From assembly GCF_900129425.1 (NCBI RefSeq), contig NZ_LT670817.1, positions 6,696,001 through 6,760,000 on the forward strand: a stretch of 64,000 nucleotides of DNA, written 5' to 3'. This DNA comes from Bradyrhizobium erythrophlei (GTDB lineage: Bacteria > Pseudomonadota > Alphaproteobacteria > Rhizobiales > Xanthobacteraceae). The position numbers were made by a program, and so were the translations under genes. Positions within the stretch are counted from its first letter, which is position 1; each line of letters begins with the position of its first letter. Below the pieces are notes generated by a model. It was not told the DNA's origin, made no database searches, and saw nothing but the letters and a program-made list of their open reading frames with translations. Below are positions 8,996-17,554 of the stretch, piece by piece.

Positions 8996-9991
8996 TCAGC
9001 CTCCCTTCATCACGCGGGCGAGGGTCGGCCATTCCGGCAAGGCGTTGGCGGCATGCGGCGGCGCAGCGGTGCGCTCGGCCGCGCGCAACTTCGCCGACCG
9101 CGCGCGCGGATTGGCCGAGATCTCGGCGTCGTCAGGCGTGACCGGACGTTTCGTCAGAAGAGTGAAGCTCGGCACGGCCTGCGAGACTTCGGGCAAATGC
9201 CGCGAGCCGCCGCCGGCCTTGCTGCGCTCGACCATAAAGTTCTTGACGATGCGGTCTTCCAGCGAATGAAACGACACCACCACCAGCCGGCCGCCGGGCT
9301 TCAGCACGCGCTCCGCCGCCGACAGCGCCAGGTACAATTCATCGAGTTCTTCGTTGACGAAAATCCGCAACGCCTGAAACGTTCGCGTCGCCGGGTGAAT
9401 TTCCCCCGGTTTGGACCACACCACTTTCGCGATGATATCGGCCAGCGCGCGGGTGGTCGTAATAGGCGCTTCCTTGCGGGCGGCGACGATGGCGCGGGCA
9501 ACGCCGCGGGAATGACGCTCCTCGCCGAAGATATAGATGATGTTGGCGAGATCGGCTTCCGACGCGGCAGCGATCACATCCGCCGCGGTCGGGCCGTCGT
9601 GTCCCATCCGCATGTCGAGCGGGCCGCCGAGGCGAAACGAGAAGCCGCGGTCGGCCTCGTCGAGCTGCATCGAGGAAACCCCGACGTCCATCACCACGCC
9701 GTCGACCGCATCGAGACCCTGCCCCGCGCAAATTTCGGCAAGATTCGAGAACCGGTCCTCGACCAAGGTGAGCCGCCCGCCGGACCGATCGACCAGGTCG
9801 AACCCGGCCGCTACGGCTGAGCGGTCCCGGTCGATGCCGATGACGCGGGTACCGGCGGTGTCGAGGATTGCCCGGCTGTAACCGCCGGCCCCGAAGGTGG
9901 CGTCGACATAGACGCCGCCGTCGCGGGGCGAAAGCATCTCGACCGCCTCGCGACCGAGCACGGGAACATGGCGTGTGCCAGCCGGATTCAT
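8996..9991 (-). CDS. rsmH: 16S rRNA (cytosine(1402)-N(4))-methyltransferase RsmH (MraW)
   Basis: SAM-dependent methyltransferase that modifies C1402 of 16S rRNA, normally the first or second gene of dcw clusters. The frame is open to 10237, but I place the start at 9991 (MNPAGTRHVPVLGREAVEML) because family homology begins there. That gives 331 residues, close to the usual 310-340. Motifs: YVDATFGAGGYSRAIL (SAM loop), VIGIDRDRSA, DGVVMDVGVSSMQLD, RGFSFRLGGPLDMRM, and RLVVVSFHSLEDRIVK near the C-terminus. No mraZ is visible upstream. Confidence 0.96.
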   Translation of the reverse strand: MNPAGTRHVPVLGREAVEMLSPRDGGVYVDATFGAGGYSRAILDTAGTRVIGIDRDRSAVAAGFDLVDRSGGRLTLVEDRFSNLAEICAGQGLDAVDGVVMDVGVSSMQLDEADRGFSFRLGGPLDMRMGHDGPTAADVIAAASEADLANIIYIFGEERHSRGVARAIVAARKEAPITTTRALADIIAKVVWSKPGEIHPATRTFQALRIFVNEELDELYLALSAAERVLKPGGRLVVVSFHSLEDRIVKNFMVERSKAGGGSRHLPEVSQAVPSFTLLTKRPVTPDDAEISANPRARSAKLRAAERTAAPPHAANALPEWPTLARVMKGG

Positions 9992-10681
9992 GCGCCGGCT
10001 CCGGGCGCGGTCCGGGTCAAAGTACGGAAATTGCACGCCAACGGGCCCATTGCGCCTCAAATATGTGCGCTTCGCGCGGCTTTTCCGGTCGAAAAGCCAC
10101 TGCGAGGCACGGTTGCCGCTCCCGCGCGTCCCACTTCGCAACCCCTGATTTCCCGACGGAATGTACTGGGCTGCCATGGGATTTCGAGCGTCAAATGGGG
10201 CCTCGGCCGCCCCAAAACGGGTTCGGCGCTTCACCACTTAGTAACGTCAGTTAGCGTTAAGAAAGCGTTGATGGGACTGATTCAATTCCCTCGCGGGGAA
10301 TGAGGGCCGGGTTCCTGATGTTTAGGTGTCATTCCGGGGCGATGCCAAGCATCGAACCCGGAATCTCGAGATTCCGGGTCTGGTCCTTCGGACCATCCCG
10401 GAATGACGGGGCAATTTGTCGGACCATCTGAGCCTTGATCGCCAATCGCGCCTCCGGTGATGCTTCCCGCACACACTCGGCCAAAATGCGAGGGCGAGGC
10501 CGGCGCGCGCATTGCGCGGACGACATCGTAAAGGAATAGTAAACGACGTTCGTTTTGAAAACGCACTGTTGCCGTTCTCCTGCCCCGTTTGAGCTATCCT
10601 ATGCCGCTCGGTTCGTTCGCATCTGTTGGTTCCGATTCGAAGCGTCAACGTGCCCTGCCGATTCCAAGGGCCAGCGCGAAC
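9992..10681. other. 690 bp intergenic region between the divergent rsmH and amidase genes
   Basis: It must carry the dcw promoter on the minus strand and the amidase promoter on the plus strand. ORFs crossing it lack recognisable domains and are extensions of the flanking frames. mraZ, which often begins the cluster, is not encoded here. A palindromic repeat occupies 10328-10408. No sharply defined promoter was recognised. Confidence 0.6.
10328..10408. repeat. dispersed palindromic repeat (ATTCCGGGGC family), copy 2
   Basis: Same architecture as 2703-2779: GTCATTCCGGGGCGATGCC at the left end, the inner palindrome CCGGAATCTCGAGATTCCGG, and CATCCCGGAATGACG at the right end. It lies upstream of both rsmH and the amidase. 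Confidence 0.9.
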
Positions 10682-11464
10682 ATGAAGACATTCACCCCGG
10701 ATTCCTCGATCGCTTCCGACGTCATCCCTTCGGCGAATTATGGCGAGCGCCACAAGGGCCGTTTGCCCGACATGATCGTGCTGCACTACACCGGCATGCC
10801 GGACGTGGAAGGCGCGATCGCGCAACTGTGCACGGCGGGCACCGACGTATCGGCGCATTACATCGTTCTGGAAGACGGCCGCATCGTGCAGTGCGTCCCG
10901 GAAGCCAAGCGCGCCTGGCATGCCGGCGTGGCGTCGTGGGCCGGCGAAGAAGACATCAATTCCTGTTCGATCGGCGTCGAGATCGTCAATCGCGGCCATG
11001 ACTGGGGCTATCCGGAATTTCCGCTGCGCCAGATCGCGGCAGTGATCGCGCTGTGCCGAGGCATCATGCTCCGCCGCAAGGTGCCGTCACACCGCGTGCT
11101 GGCGCATTCCGACGTCGCCCCATCGCGCAAGAGAGATCCCGGCGAAAAATTCCCATGGCATTCGCTGGCCAATTCCGGGGTCGGTCATTGGGTGCAGCCG
11201 GCGCCGATCGTTCGCGGCGAAGCGCTCAGGCTGGGCACCATCAGCGACGACGTCAGCAGCCTGCAGCAGGCGCTCGCCAAATACGGCTACAGCGTCCCGG
11301 TCAACGGCAAATATGACGGGTCGACCATGGAGGTGGTCACCGCGTTCCAGCGCCACTTTCGCCCCGTCCGCGTCGACGGCGTCGCCGATCATTCGACGCT
11401 GACCACATTGCAGTCGCTGCTCGCCAGTCTTTCGGCCGATACCAAGGCAGCCGCGACGGGATAG
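10682..11464 (+). CDS. AmpD/AmiD-like N-acetylmuramoyl-L-alanine amidase with C-terminal peptidoglycan-binding domain
   Basis: Zinc amidase (Amidase_2 fold) cleaving the MurNAc-L-Ala bond of muropeptides. The start is MKTFTPDSSI at 10682. The frame opens 31 codons earlier, but that part is poorly conserved-looking. Probable zinc ligands are H35 (VLHYTGMP), H142 (VLAHSDVAPSRKRDPG) and D152, with catalytic E100 and K150 at AmpD-like spacing. Residues about 180-250 form a PG_binding_1 module (DDVSSLQQALAKYGY...VVTAFQRHF). No convincing signal peptide is seen, so a cytoplasmic muropeptide recycling role is plausible. It is divergent from the dcw cluster. Confidence 0.92.
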   Translation: MKTFTPDSSIASDVIPSANYGERHKGRLPDMIVLHYTGMPDVEGAIAQLCTAGTDVSAHYIVLEDGRIVQCVPEAKRAWHAGVASWAGEEDINSCSIGVEIVNRGHDWGYPEFPLRQIAAVIALCRGIMLRRKVPSHRVLAHSDVAPSRKRDPGEKFPWHSLANSGVGHWVQPAPIVRGEALRLGTISDDVSSLQQALAKYGYSVPVNGKYDGSTMEVVTAFQRHFRPVRVDGVADHSTLTTLQSLLASLSADTKAAATG

Positions 11465-11489
11465 GCGCCCATCCGGCGAACTCGGTTTC

Positions 11490-11520
11490 CGTCATGGCCG
11501 GGACAAGCCCGGCCATGACG
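11490..11520. repeat. perfect 13-bp inverted repeat between convergent genes
   Basis: CGTCATGGCCGGG, a 5-base loop ACAAG, then CCCGGCCATGACG. It sits between the amidase stop (11464) and the sigma-factor stop (11523). It shares sequence with the right arm of 1203-1284. It may act as a transcription or RNA-stability barrier for both convergent genes, though there is no T tract. Confidence 0.85.
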
Positions 11521-11522
11521 AT

Positions 11523-12764
11523 CTACTTGTCTTCCAGCTCCACCAATCGCCGCGCGTAAAGCCGCCGCAACGGCTCGAGCTGCGTCGCGGCGGTCGCCTG
11601 CAGATAGGCTTCGCGCGCCGCTTCGCGCCGGCCGAGCCGGCGCAACAGGTCGGCGCGGACCGCCGGCATCAGTTCGTAACCCTTGAGTCCGCCGCGCCCC
11701 TCCAGCGCGTCGATCAGATCGAGTGCGCGGCCCGGTCCGTCCACCATCGACACCACGGCGGCATGATTGAGCTCGATCACCGGCGAGGGGCTGATCCGCA
11801 GCAGCACCTCGTAGAGGCCGGCGATCTGCGGCCAGTCGGTGTCGCGATAGCTCGGCGCCCGCGCATGCAGGGCGGCGATCGCGGCCTGCACCGCGTAGGA
11901 TTGCGGCCGGCCCGGCATCCGCAGCGCCTCTTCCACCAGCCTCACACCCTCGGCGATCTGGCAAGCATCCCACAGCGCGCGATCCTGCTCTTCCAGCAGC
12001 ACGATGTCGCCGCCCGCGGTCGCGCGCGAAGCGCGGCGCGCGTCATGCAGCAGCATCAACGCCAGCAATCCCTTGATCTCGCCCCGTTGCGGCATCAGGG
12101 CGTCGAGCAAACGACATAGCCGGATCGCCTCGCGCGCCAGACTGGGCCGCATCAGTTCCTCGCCCGATGTCGCCGCGTAGCCTTCGGTGAACACGAGATA
12201 GATCACCGCGAGCACCCCGCGCAGCCGCGGCTCCAGCGCTTCGCGCTCCGGCACCTCGTAGGGAATGCCGGCCAGACGGATTTTCTGTTTGGCGCGAACG
12301 AGGCGCTGCGCCATCGCGTCCTCGCCGGTCAGGAAGGCGCGCGCCACCTGCGCGGTCGTCAGCCCGCACACCGTGCGCAGCGTCAGCGCGACCTGCACCT
12401 CGATGGCGAACGCCGGATGGCAACAGGTGAAGATCAGCCGCAGCATGTCGTCGTCGAGCACCGCGGCGGCCGGCTCGCCGCCGGCCGATGCGTTGAGCAG
12501 CAATTCGTGCAGCAGTTCCCCCTGCTTGCCGCGAAAGGCGATGCTGCGGCGGATCCGGTCGATCGCCTTGTTGCGTCCGACATTGACCAGCCACGCCCGC
12601 GGATTGGACGGCGGATCGGCGGCCGGCCAGCGTTCGAGCGCGACCGCAAAGGCATCCTGCAGCACGTCCTCGGCGAGATCGAAATCGCCGACCAGGCGGA
12701 TCAGCGTTGCCAGCGCCCGACCCGCCTCGTCACGGAATATTTTTTCGATCTCGGTGGGGGTCAT
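11523..12764 (-). CDS. ECF42-type RNA polymerase sigma factor with C-terminal TPR-like extension
   Basis: Alternative sigma factor of 413 residues. Region 2 spans about 10-80 (LIRLVGDFDLAEDVLQDAF, then NPRAWLVNVGRNKAIDRIRR). Region 4 is about 105-160 (LRTVCGLTTAQVARAFL and AQRLVRAKQKIRLAGIPY). A helical extension of about 230 residues (VLAVIYLVFTEGYAAT onward) is typical of ECF42. These factors usually lack a classical anti-sigma and are encoded next to DGPF/YCII proteins, exactly the arrangement here, with the partner at 12900-13250 upstream. The extension is thought to control activity. Confidence 0.92.
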   Translation of the reverse strand: MTPTEIEKIFRDEAGRALATLIRLVGDFDLAEDVLQDAFAVALERWPAADPPSNPRAWLVNVGRNKAIDRIRRSIAFRGKQGELLHELLLNASAGGEPAAAVLDDDMLRLIFTCCHPAFAIEVQVALTLRTVCGLTTAQVARAFLTGEDAMAQRLVRAKQKIRLAGIPYEVPEREALEPRLRGVLAVIYLVFTEGYAATSGEELMRPSLAREAIRLCRLLDALMPQRGEIKGLLALMLLHDARRASRATAGGDIVLLEEQDRALWDACQIAEGVRLVEEALRMPGRPQSYAVQAAIAALHARAPSYRDTDWPQIAGLYEVLLRISPSPVIELNHAAVVSMVDGPGRALDLIDALEGRGGLKGYELMPAVRADLLRRLGRREAAREAYLQATAATQLEPLRRLYARRLVELEDK

Positions 12765-12787
12765 CGGGTGGCCGTTTGAGGAACGCC

Positions 12788-12890
12788 ATCATTCCGGGGC
12801 GACGCGGAGCGTCGAACCTCAGATGTGCAATTGCACATCGGGGAATCTCGAGATTCCGGGTCTGGTCCTTCGGACCATCCCGGAATGACG
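12788..12890. repeat. dispersed palindromic repeat (ATTCCGGGGC family), copy 3, with inserted inner palindrome
   Basis: TCATTCCGGGGCGACGCG to CATCCCGGAATGACG. This copy carries an extra palindrome, GATGTGCAATTGCACATC, before the usual AATCTCGAGATT core. It separates the DGPF gene from the sigma gene within one apparent operon. Confidence 0.88.
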
Positions 12891-12899
12891 GGGAAAGCG

Positions 12900-13250
12900 T
12901 CAATCATAAACCCAGATCGGTCTCACCTCGATCGAACCGTACCGGGCGCTGGGAATCCGCGCGGCGATCGCAAGCGCGGTATCGAGATCTTTGGCCTCGA
13001 CCAGATAATAGCCGCCGAGTTGCTCGCGCGTCTCGGCGAACGGACCATCCGTCGTCAGCGTCTTGCCCTCGCGGACCCGTACCGTGGTCGCCGTCGTCGT
13101 CGGCTGCAGCCGGTCGCCGGCCTTGAAATTGCCGCTCTGGATGATGGACTGGGTAAATGCACCGTATTCCTCCAGCATCTTCTTGCCCGTCGCGGCGTCG
13201 ATTTTGGCGTAATCGGCTTCGTTCTGATAGATCATCAGCAGATATTGCAT
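12900..13250 (-). CDS. DGPF/YCII-domain protein, partner of the ECF42 sigma factor
   Basis: Small cytoplasmic protein (116 residues) with the DGPFAE motif in its middle (LTTDGPFAETREQLGGYYLVEA) and the PSARYGSIEVRPIW C-terminus typical of the family. The start MQYLLMIYQN at 13250 is chosen over an in-frame start 22 codons upstream because YCII proteins begin this way. The biochemical function is unknown. The gene lies upstream of and co-directional with the ECF42 sigma factor, the usual pairing, which suggests a sensing or regulatory link. Confidence 0.92.
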   Translation of the reverse strand: MQYLLMIYQNEADYAKIDAATGKKMLEEYGAFTQSIIQSGNFKAGDRLQPTTTATTVRVREGKTLTTDGPFAETREQLGGYYLVEAKDLDTALAIAARIPSARYGSIEVRPIWVYD

Positions 13251-13395
13251 GGCTAGCTCCTTTTGATCGGCTTGATCGCCGACATCCGGTCGAACGGGCG
13301 GATCGCAAAACGACATCTTCAGGATAAATTATTTTCGCGGACCGCGGACAGCGTTATCGGCTTGACGCGCGCGCCCTGAGCCCCCATGCCTTACC

Positions 13396-13823
13396 CGTCA
13401 GTCGGCCGGACGGCCGCTCCGGCAATCACCGAAAGGTGGCTGGAGAGGAAAGTCCGGGCTCCATCGACATACGGTGCCGGATAACATCCGGCGGGGGCGA
13501 CCCCAGGGACAGTGCCACAGAGAACGAACCGCTTCCCCACCCCAAAAGGGAGGGGCAGCAAGGGTGAAAAGGTGCGGTAAGAGCGCACCGCGGGTCCGGC
13601 AACGGAACCGGCATGGCAAACCACACCGGGAGCAAGACCGAATAGGGACGGCAACGCGGGTTCGTTCGCGCAAGCGAAAACACCGCAGGGCGATGTCAGG
13701 CTCGCCGTCCGGGTAGGTTGCTCGAGGCAATGTGCAAACATTGTCCCAGAGGAATGGCCGTCACGTATCGTCCGCGCAAGCGGACGGTGCCCTACAAAAC
13801 CCGGCTTACAGGCCGGCTGATGC
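13396..13823 (+). ncRNA. rnpB: RNase P RNA (type A)
   Basis: Catalytic RNA of RNase P, which matures tRNA 5' ends. The conserved core is present: GAGGAAAGTCCGGGCTCC near 13447, AGGGTGAAAAGGTGCGGTAAGAGCGCACCG around 13560, GGCAAACCACACC, and the 3' portion ending ACAAAACCCGGCTTACAGG. The first and last dozen bases (CGTCAGTCGGCC with GGCCGGCTGATG) pair as helix P1, which sets the ends to within a few bases. Open frames here on either strand are not genes. Confidence 0.96.
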
Positions 13824-13833
13824 TTTTACGAAA

Positions 13834-13852
13834 GCGTTTTCGAAGAAAACGC
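13834..13852 (+). other. 8-bp perfect hairpin downstream of rnpB
   Basis: GCGTTTTC, loop GAA, GAAAACGC. It lies just after the P1 helix of RNase P RNA. It may help 3' processing of the precursor or stabilise its end. Confidence 0.6.
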
Positions 13853-13866
13853 GTCTTACTGAGAAT

Positions 13867-13906
13867 GAGGGGTTCGGCGTAACACGCCGGACCCCTCGCC
13901 ATTTTT
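13867..13906 (+). terminator. intrinsic terminator of rnpB
   Basis: Stem GAGGGGT(T)CGGCGT, loop AAC, ACGCCG(G)ACCCCTC, at 13867-13897. The T run TTTTT follows at 13902-13906. It is a strong GC hairpin about 45 bases after the RNA's 3' end. Confidence 0.85.
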
Positions 13907-13932
13907 GAGGCAGTGATTCCCTTTAGATGGTC

Positions 13933-14012
13933 TCATTCCGGGGCGGGAGCGAAGCGAGCGAACCCGGAATCTCGAGATTCCGGGTTCGTGCTTCGCACGC
14001 CCCGGAATGACG
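13933..14012. repeat. dispersed palindromic repeat (ATTCCGGGGC family), copy 4
   Basis: TCATTCCGGGGCGGGAGCG at the left, inner palindrome around CTCGAG, GCCCCGGAATGACG at the right. It fills the gap between the rnpB terminator and the hydrolase stop. Confidence 0.9.
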
Positions 14013-14016
14013 TTAA

Positions 14017-14733
14017 TTATCCCACCCGCTCCGCGACGATCCCTTGCAACGTCGGCATCAGCGTTTCCGGCGCCGTCACATGCGGCGAATGGCTGGCGTC
14101 GATCTCATGATAGCCCCAGCCGGACTCGCTTTTGGCGCGCTCGGCGAACGGGCGGAAAGTGTCCGCAGGCGGCGTACGCAGGGCGTAGATGTAGCTGCGA
14201 GGCAGGGTAAGCTCACCGTGGCGCAGCTTGAGCGGCGTCACAAAACATTTGATCGGCATGTCGACGCGGCGTTCGCTAAGCCATTCAACGTCGGCGGGCG
14301 ACGTATCCGGCGGCGTCGGATTGGGTGGCACCCGCCAGCCGTCGCCGGTCGCCGCAAGTTGCATCATCCGCGCCCGCGCCGACTCGTTCAGATCCAGCAG
14401 GGACTGTCCGTCACGCGGCACGAAGGCGTCGAGATAAATCAGCTGCCTGATGCGGTCACGCGCGCGGTCGGCGACGCCAGTGGCGACCATACCGCCATAG
14501 CTGTGGCCGATCAGCGCGATGTCGCGCAGGTCTTCATATTTGATGACGTTCAGGATGTCCTGGATGTGGGTTTCGAGATCGATCGATGGATTGGCCAGAT
14601 GCTCCCGCTCGCCGAGACCGGTGCAGGTCGGCGTGACCAGACGATGCCCCGCCGCAGCCATCAGCGGGTGCATCTTCTTCCATGCCCAGCCTGCCGACCA
14701 CGCGCCGTGGCAGACGAGAAAGGTTGCTGCCAT
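14017..14733 (-). CDS. alpha/beta-fold hydrolase
   Basis: 238-residue cytoplasmic hydrolase with an AB_hydrolase_6-like sequence. The oxyanion region FLVCHGAWSAGWAW is near the N-terminus. The nucleophile elbow GHSYGG places S78 as catalytic, followed by YLDAFVPRDGQS. The histidine lies in EIDASHSPHVTAPE near the C-terminus. Similar proteins include plant-esterase-like and salicylate-esterase-like enzymes, but the substrate cannot be read from the sequence. It is monocistronic, between two palindromic repeats. Confidence 0.88.
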   Translation of the reverse strand: MAATFLVCHGAWSAGWAWKKMHPLMAAAGHRLVTPTCTGLGEREHLANPSIDLETHIQDILNVIKYEDLRDIALIGHSYGGMVATGVADRARDRIRQLIYLDAFVPRDGQSLLDLNESARARMMQLAATGDGWRVPPNPTPPDTSPADVEWLSERRVDMPIKCFVTPLKLRHGELTLPRSYIYALRTPPADTFRPFAERAKSESGWGYHEIDASHSPHVTAPETLMPTLQGIVAERVG

Positions 14734-14824
14734 GATGTTTCCTCGTTGGGCGGTGGACCAGAGTCATTTTGCGATATTTTCGACCCATCGCGTGATGTAA
14801 ACGTTGCTCGCTAACTCAACAGCA

Positions 14825-14924
14825 GTCATTCCGGCATCACGCAAAGCGCGAGAGTCATTTCGAGATTCCCCGATGTTCAATTGCACATCTGAGGCTCGCG
14901 CTTTCAGCGCGCTCCGGAATGACG
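14825..14924. repeat. divergent copy of the ATTCCGG palindromic repeat, copy 5
   Basis: GTCATTCCGGCATCACGC to GCGCTCCGGAATGACGC. The inner palindromes are degraded, but the block with TTGCACATCTGAGGC is shared with copy 3 in the opposite orientation. It lies immediately upstream of the permease gene, so it may form part of its leader. Confidence 0.75.
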
Positions 14925-14961
14925 CAGGAAATACGGAACGGCGATAACCACGGCCGCCCTT

Positions 14962-15687
14962 GTGCTTCTCTGTCTTGGCGCACTCGGCGGCGGCTTCGTG
15001 TCCGGCCTCGCCGGCTTTGGCACCGGACTGGTTGCGCTGGGAATTTGGCTCTACGTGTTGCCGCCCTCCCTCGCCGTGCCGCTGGTCATCATCTGTTCGA
15101 TCGTCGGGCAGTCTTCGACGCTGCCGGCGTTCCGGCACGTCATCGACTTCAAGCTGGTTTGGCCATTTCTGATCGGCGGCCTCGCCGGCGTGCCGGTCGG
15201 TACCGCGCTGGTCGCCTATGCCGACCCACATATATTCAAATTGAGCGTCGGCGTGCTGCTTCTGGTGTTTCCGACCGCGCTGTATTTCAACCGCACCCCG
15301 ATTGCGCTTCGCTTCGGCGGACGGGCGGCGGACGCGGCGATCGGATTCGCCGGCGGAATCCTGGGCGGCCTCGCCGGTCTGTCCGGCCCGCTTCCGACGC
15401 TGTGGGCGAGCGTGCGGGGCTGGGACAAGGACGCGCGCCGCGGGGTTTTCCAGACCTTCAACTGGACCGTGCTGGTCGCCGCTCTGTGCCTGCAGGCGGG
15501 CACCGGCTTCATCACTTCCGAAGTGCTTTGGCTCGCGCTGCTCGCTTTGCCGGGAACGATATTCGGCGCCTGGCTCGGCGCGCGCACCTATCACGCCCTC
15601 AGCGACAAAAATTTTCGCGATGTCGTGCTCGGCCTGCTGTTTCTGTCGGGCGTCGGCCTGGTCTGGAGCAGTCTCGGCGTGCGCTAA
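14962..15687 (+). CDS. TauE/SafE (TSUP) family membrane permease
   Basis: Polytopic inner-membrane protein of about 241 residues with seven or eight hydrophobic helices. The N-terminal LGGGFVSGLAGFGTGLVALG and central GFAGGILGGLAGLSGPLPTLW are the two halves of the TSUP repeat. This family exports or imports sulfur-containing anions and small organic acids; the substrate is unknown here. The start is uncertain: no ATG exists after the TGA at 14920-14922, so the GTG at 14962 is used, although it lacks a good ribosome binding site. Confidence 0.85.
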   Translation: MLLCLGALGGGFVSGLAGFGTGLVALGIWLYVLPPSLAVPLVIICSIVGQSSTLPAFRHVIDFKLVWPFLIGGLAGVPVGTALVAYADPHIFKLSVGVLLLVFPTALYFNRTPIALRFGGRAADAAIGFAGGILGGLAGLSGPLPTLWASVRGWDKDARRGVFQTFNWTVLVAALCLQAGTGFITSEVLWLALLALPGTIFGAWLGARTYHALSDKNFRDVVLGLLFLSGVGLVWSSLGVR

Positions 15688-15693
15688 CCCGTG

Positions 15694-17463
15694 CTAAAAC
15701 CGGCACTCCGGCAGCTGTTCGTCCCATCCGATATAAGACCTACCAACTTCGACGAGACATCTCCCCGACGGATTATCGTCCGTGGGAGCGACATGAAACA
15801 TCAAGGCATAGCTCTTGCCGTTGAGCGACAGGTATTGGGCTTGCTGATCGACCCCTGAAAAATCCCCCGATTCCGGGGCAAGATATCCATCCCCGATCAA
15901 TTCCTTCCTGAGATCGATGATCGGGGTCTCCAAAATCGGATAGCCGCCGCGCGCGGCCTGGTACGCCTTCAGCGCCGCCACCGTCGACCTGATCTCCCGG
16001 GCCAGCGGCGTATTCACCGGCGGAGCCTGGAAGAAATCGAAATAAAACAGGGTTCCGAACACCAGGACCGCAACGACTGCGGAGCCAGCCAGAACTTTCG
16101 AAAGTACCGGTCTGGCGGCACCGGCGGTGATGGCCGTCGAAGCCGCGCTGCGCAGAGCCTGCCAGCAAGACGACCGCGGCGCCGCAGGAGAGCCGGCATA
16201 CGATTGCCCCGCATTGAGCGTCATGCCGCCGGCGACACCCACGCCGATCACGTACATCCATCCCTCGACAAAATCGAACAGATGCGAGTTGAACAGCGAG
16301 GTCAGAACATTTTGCACGACGACCAGCAATCCGACCCAGTTCACCCAACCCTCGCCGCGAAACAGCGACAAATGGCATAACCACATCGCGTAGAGCACAA
16401 CGATGCCGATCGCGCCCCACTGCACCGCCACATTCAAGGTCTGATTGTGCGGATTTCCGACAATTTCAGCCTGGGCGCCGGTCTCGCCGATGGCGGCTTG
16501 TTCGAACAGACCCCGCGTGGATCCGGTGCCGTGTCCGATCACCGGGGCTTCGGCAAAGAAATCCATGGATTTCTGCCAATACTCGAGCCGCGAACCTACC
16601 CCGGAGGGATTGTTCTGGATTCTGGTTTGCCGGTAGTCGGAAACGAATTTTGAGGCCGTCGCGCGCAAGGACGGCGATGCGTTCCAGACCACCGCCGAAA
16701 GCACCGCGGCTACGCACAGCGATACGATGACCGTTCGGCATTTCAAATGCAGCAGCGCGAACAGCGCCAGCAGGACCGGCATGGTCGCCAGCGCGGTGCG
16801 TGAAATGACCACGAAACTCATGTTGACCACGAAGCCCAGGGCGATGGCGGTGAGCAGCGCGGCGAGCGGTATCCTCCTCCTTCGCAGAAACGTCAGGATC
16901 GGAAAAGCGAGCGCCACCGCGCACAACGCGAATTCCTGGCTCTGATCGATGTAATTCTTGACGAAGATTCCCCTGCCCTGGGCTTCCGGCTTGAGCGTGA
17001 GATGGGGATCGAAGGCGACCGCCCAGGACACCACCATCAACAGCGTACAGGAGGCCAGGAAGGCGATCAAAACCCACGGCCCGCGGGGAGAGCGTTGGTA
17101 ATGATAAAGCAGCAACGGCAGCGCCAGCAATTTGGCAGTCGGGCCGACGGCATAGAGACGCGCGCCCCACGATGCGTCCGACCACAGGGTTCCGATAAGC
17201 GCCAGGGCGAAGAATGCGATCGGCAAAACACAAATCGGGCGCTTCAGCGACCGCAGGAACGGGCGTGCCTCCAGCGTCGGGATCAGCGCGAAAATCCACA
17301 ACACCACGGCGATCACGACGCCCGTGGTCGACCAGGGCAACAATATCGCGATCAGAACCGTCAGCAGGTCGATATTAAGGATCCGCGCAGCCGGATCGTG
17401 CCAGGCGGAAAAAACCAGCGAAATCCCCGACAGACGAGGCTCCGTTCTCACGGCTTCAGTCAT
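15694..17463 (-). CDS. O-antigen ligase/polymerase (WaaL/Wzy)-like membrane protein with C-terminal pseudopilin-like domain
   Basis: 589 residues. Residues about 30-450 are polytopic and contain the Wzy_C/O-antigen ligase region, with a large periplasmic loop (SGVGSRLEYWQKSMDFFAEAPVIGHGTGS, then NPHNQTLNVAVQWGAIG). Such proteins join or polymerise lipid-linked glycans at the periplasmic face. After about residue 465 there is one more hydrophobic helix (VLVFGTLFYFDFF) and a soluble tail of about 110 residues starting REIRSTVAALKAYQAARGGYP, ending in a cysteine pair region. That tail resembles the globular part of type II secretion pseudopilins, not a standard part of this family. The gene stands alone, convergent with the TSUP gene. 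Confidence 0.82.
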   Translation of the reverse strand: MTEAVRTEPRLSGISLVFSAWHDPAARILNIDLLTVLIAILLPWSTTGVVIAVVLWIFALIPTLEARPFLRSLKRPICVLPIAFFALALIGTLWSDASWGARLYAVGPTAKLLALPLLLYHYQRSPRGPWVLIAFLASCTLLMVVSWAVAFDPHLTLKPEAQGRGIFVKNYIDQSQEFALCAVALAFPILTFLRRRRIPLAALLTAIALGFVVNMSFVVISRTALATMPVLLALFALLHLKCRTVIVSLCVAAVLSAVVWNASPSLRATASKFVSDYRQTRIQNNPSGVGSRLEYWQKSMDFFAEAPVIGHGTGSTRGLFEQAAIGETGAQAEIVGNPHNQTLNVAVQWGAIGIVVLYAMWLCHLSLFRGEGWVNWVGLLVVVQNVLTSLFNSHLFDFVEGWMYVIGVGVAGGMTLNAGQSYAGSPAAPRSSCWQALRSAASTAITAGAARPVLSKVLAGSAVVAVLVFGTLFYFDFFQAPPVNTPLAREIRSTVAALKAYQAARGGYPILETPIIDLRKELIGDGYLAPESGDFSGVDQQAQYLSLNGKSYALMFHVAPTDDNPSGRCLVEVGRSYIGWDEQLPECRF

Positions 17464-17554
17464 TTTTGCCTTTGCGCGACCGAGACAGCGAATACCTAGC
17501 TTAAGCGGCCAGTATGCCGCAATCCCGCAACCGCTCGGGGAACCCGTCGATCGC

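Noticed and set aside
11490..11520. possible phage attachment site
   Set aside because: It shares sequence with the repeat at 1203 and has no tRNA or integrase nearby.
13391..13741. ORFs on the minus strand over rnpB
   Set aside because: The region is RNase P RNA by its conserved core; the ORFs have no coding features.
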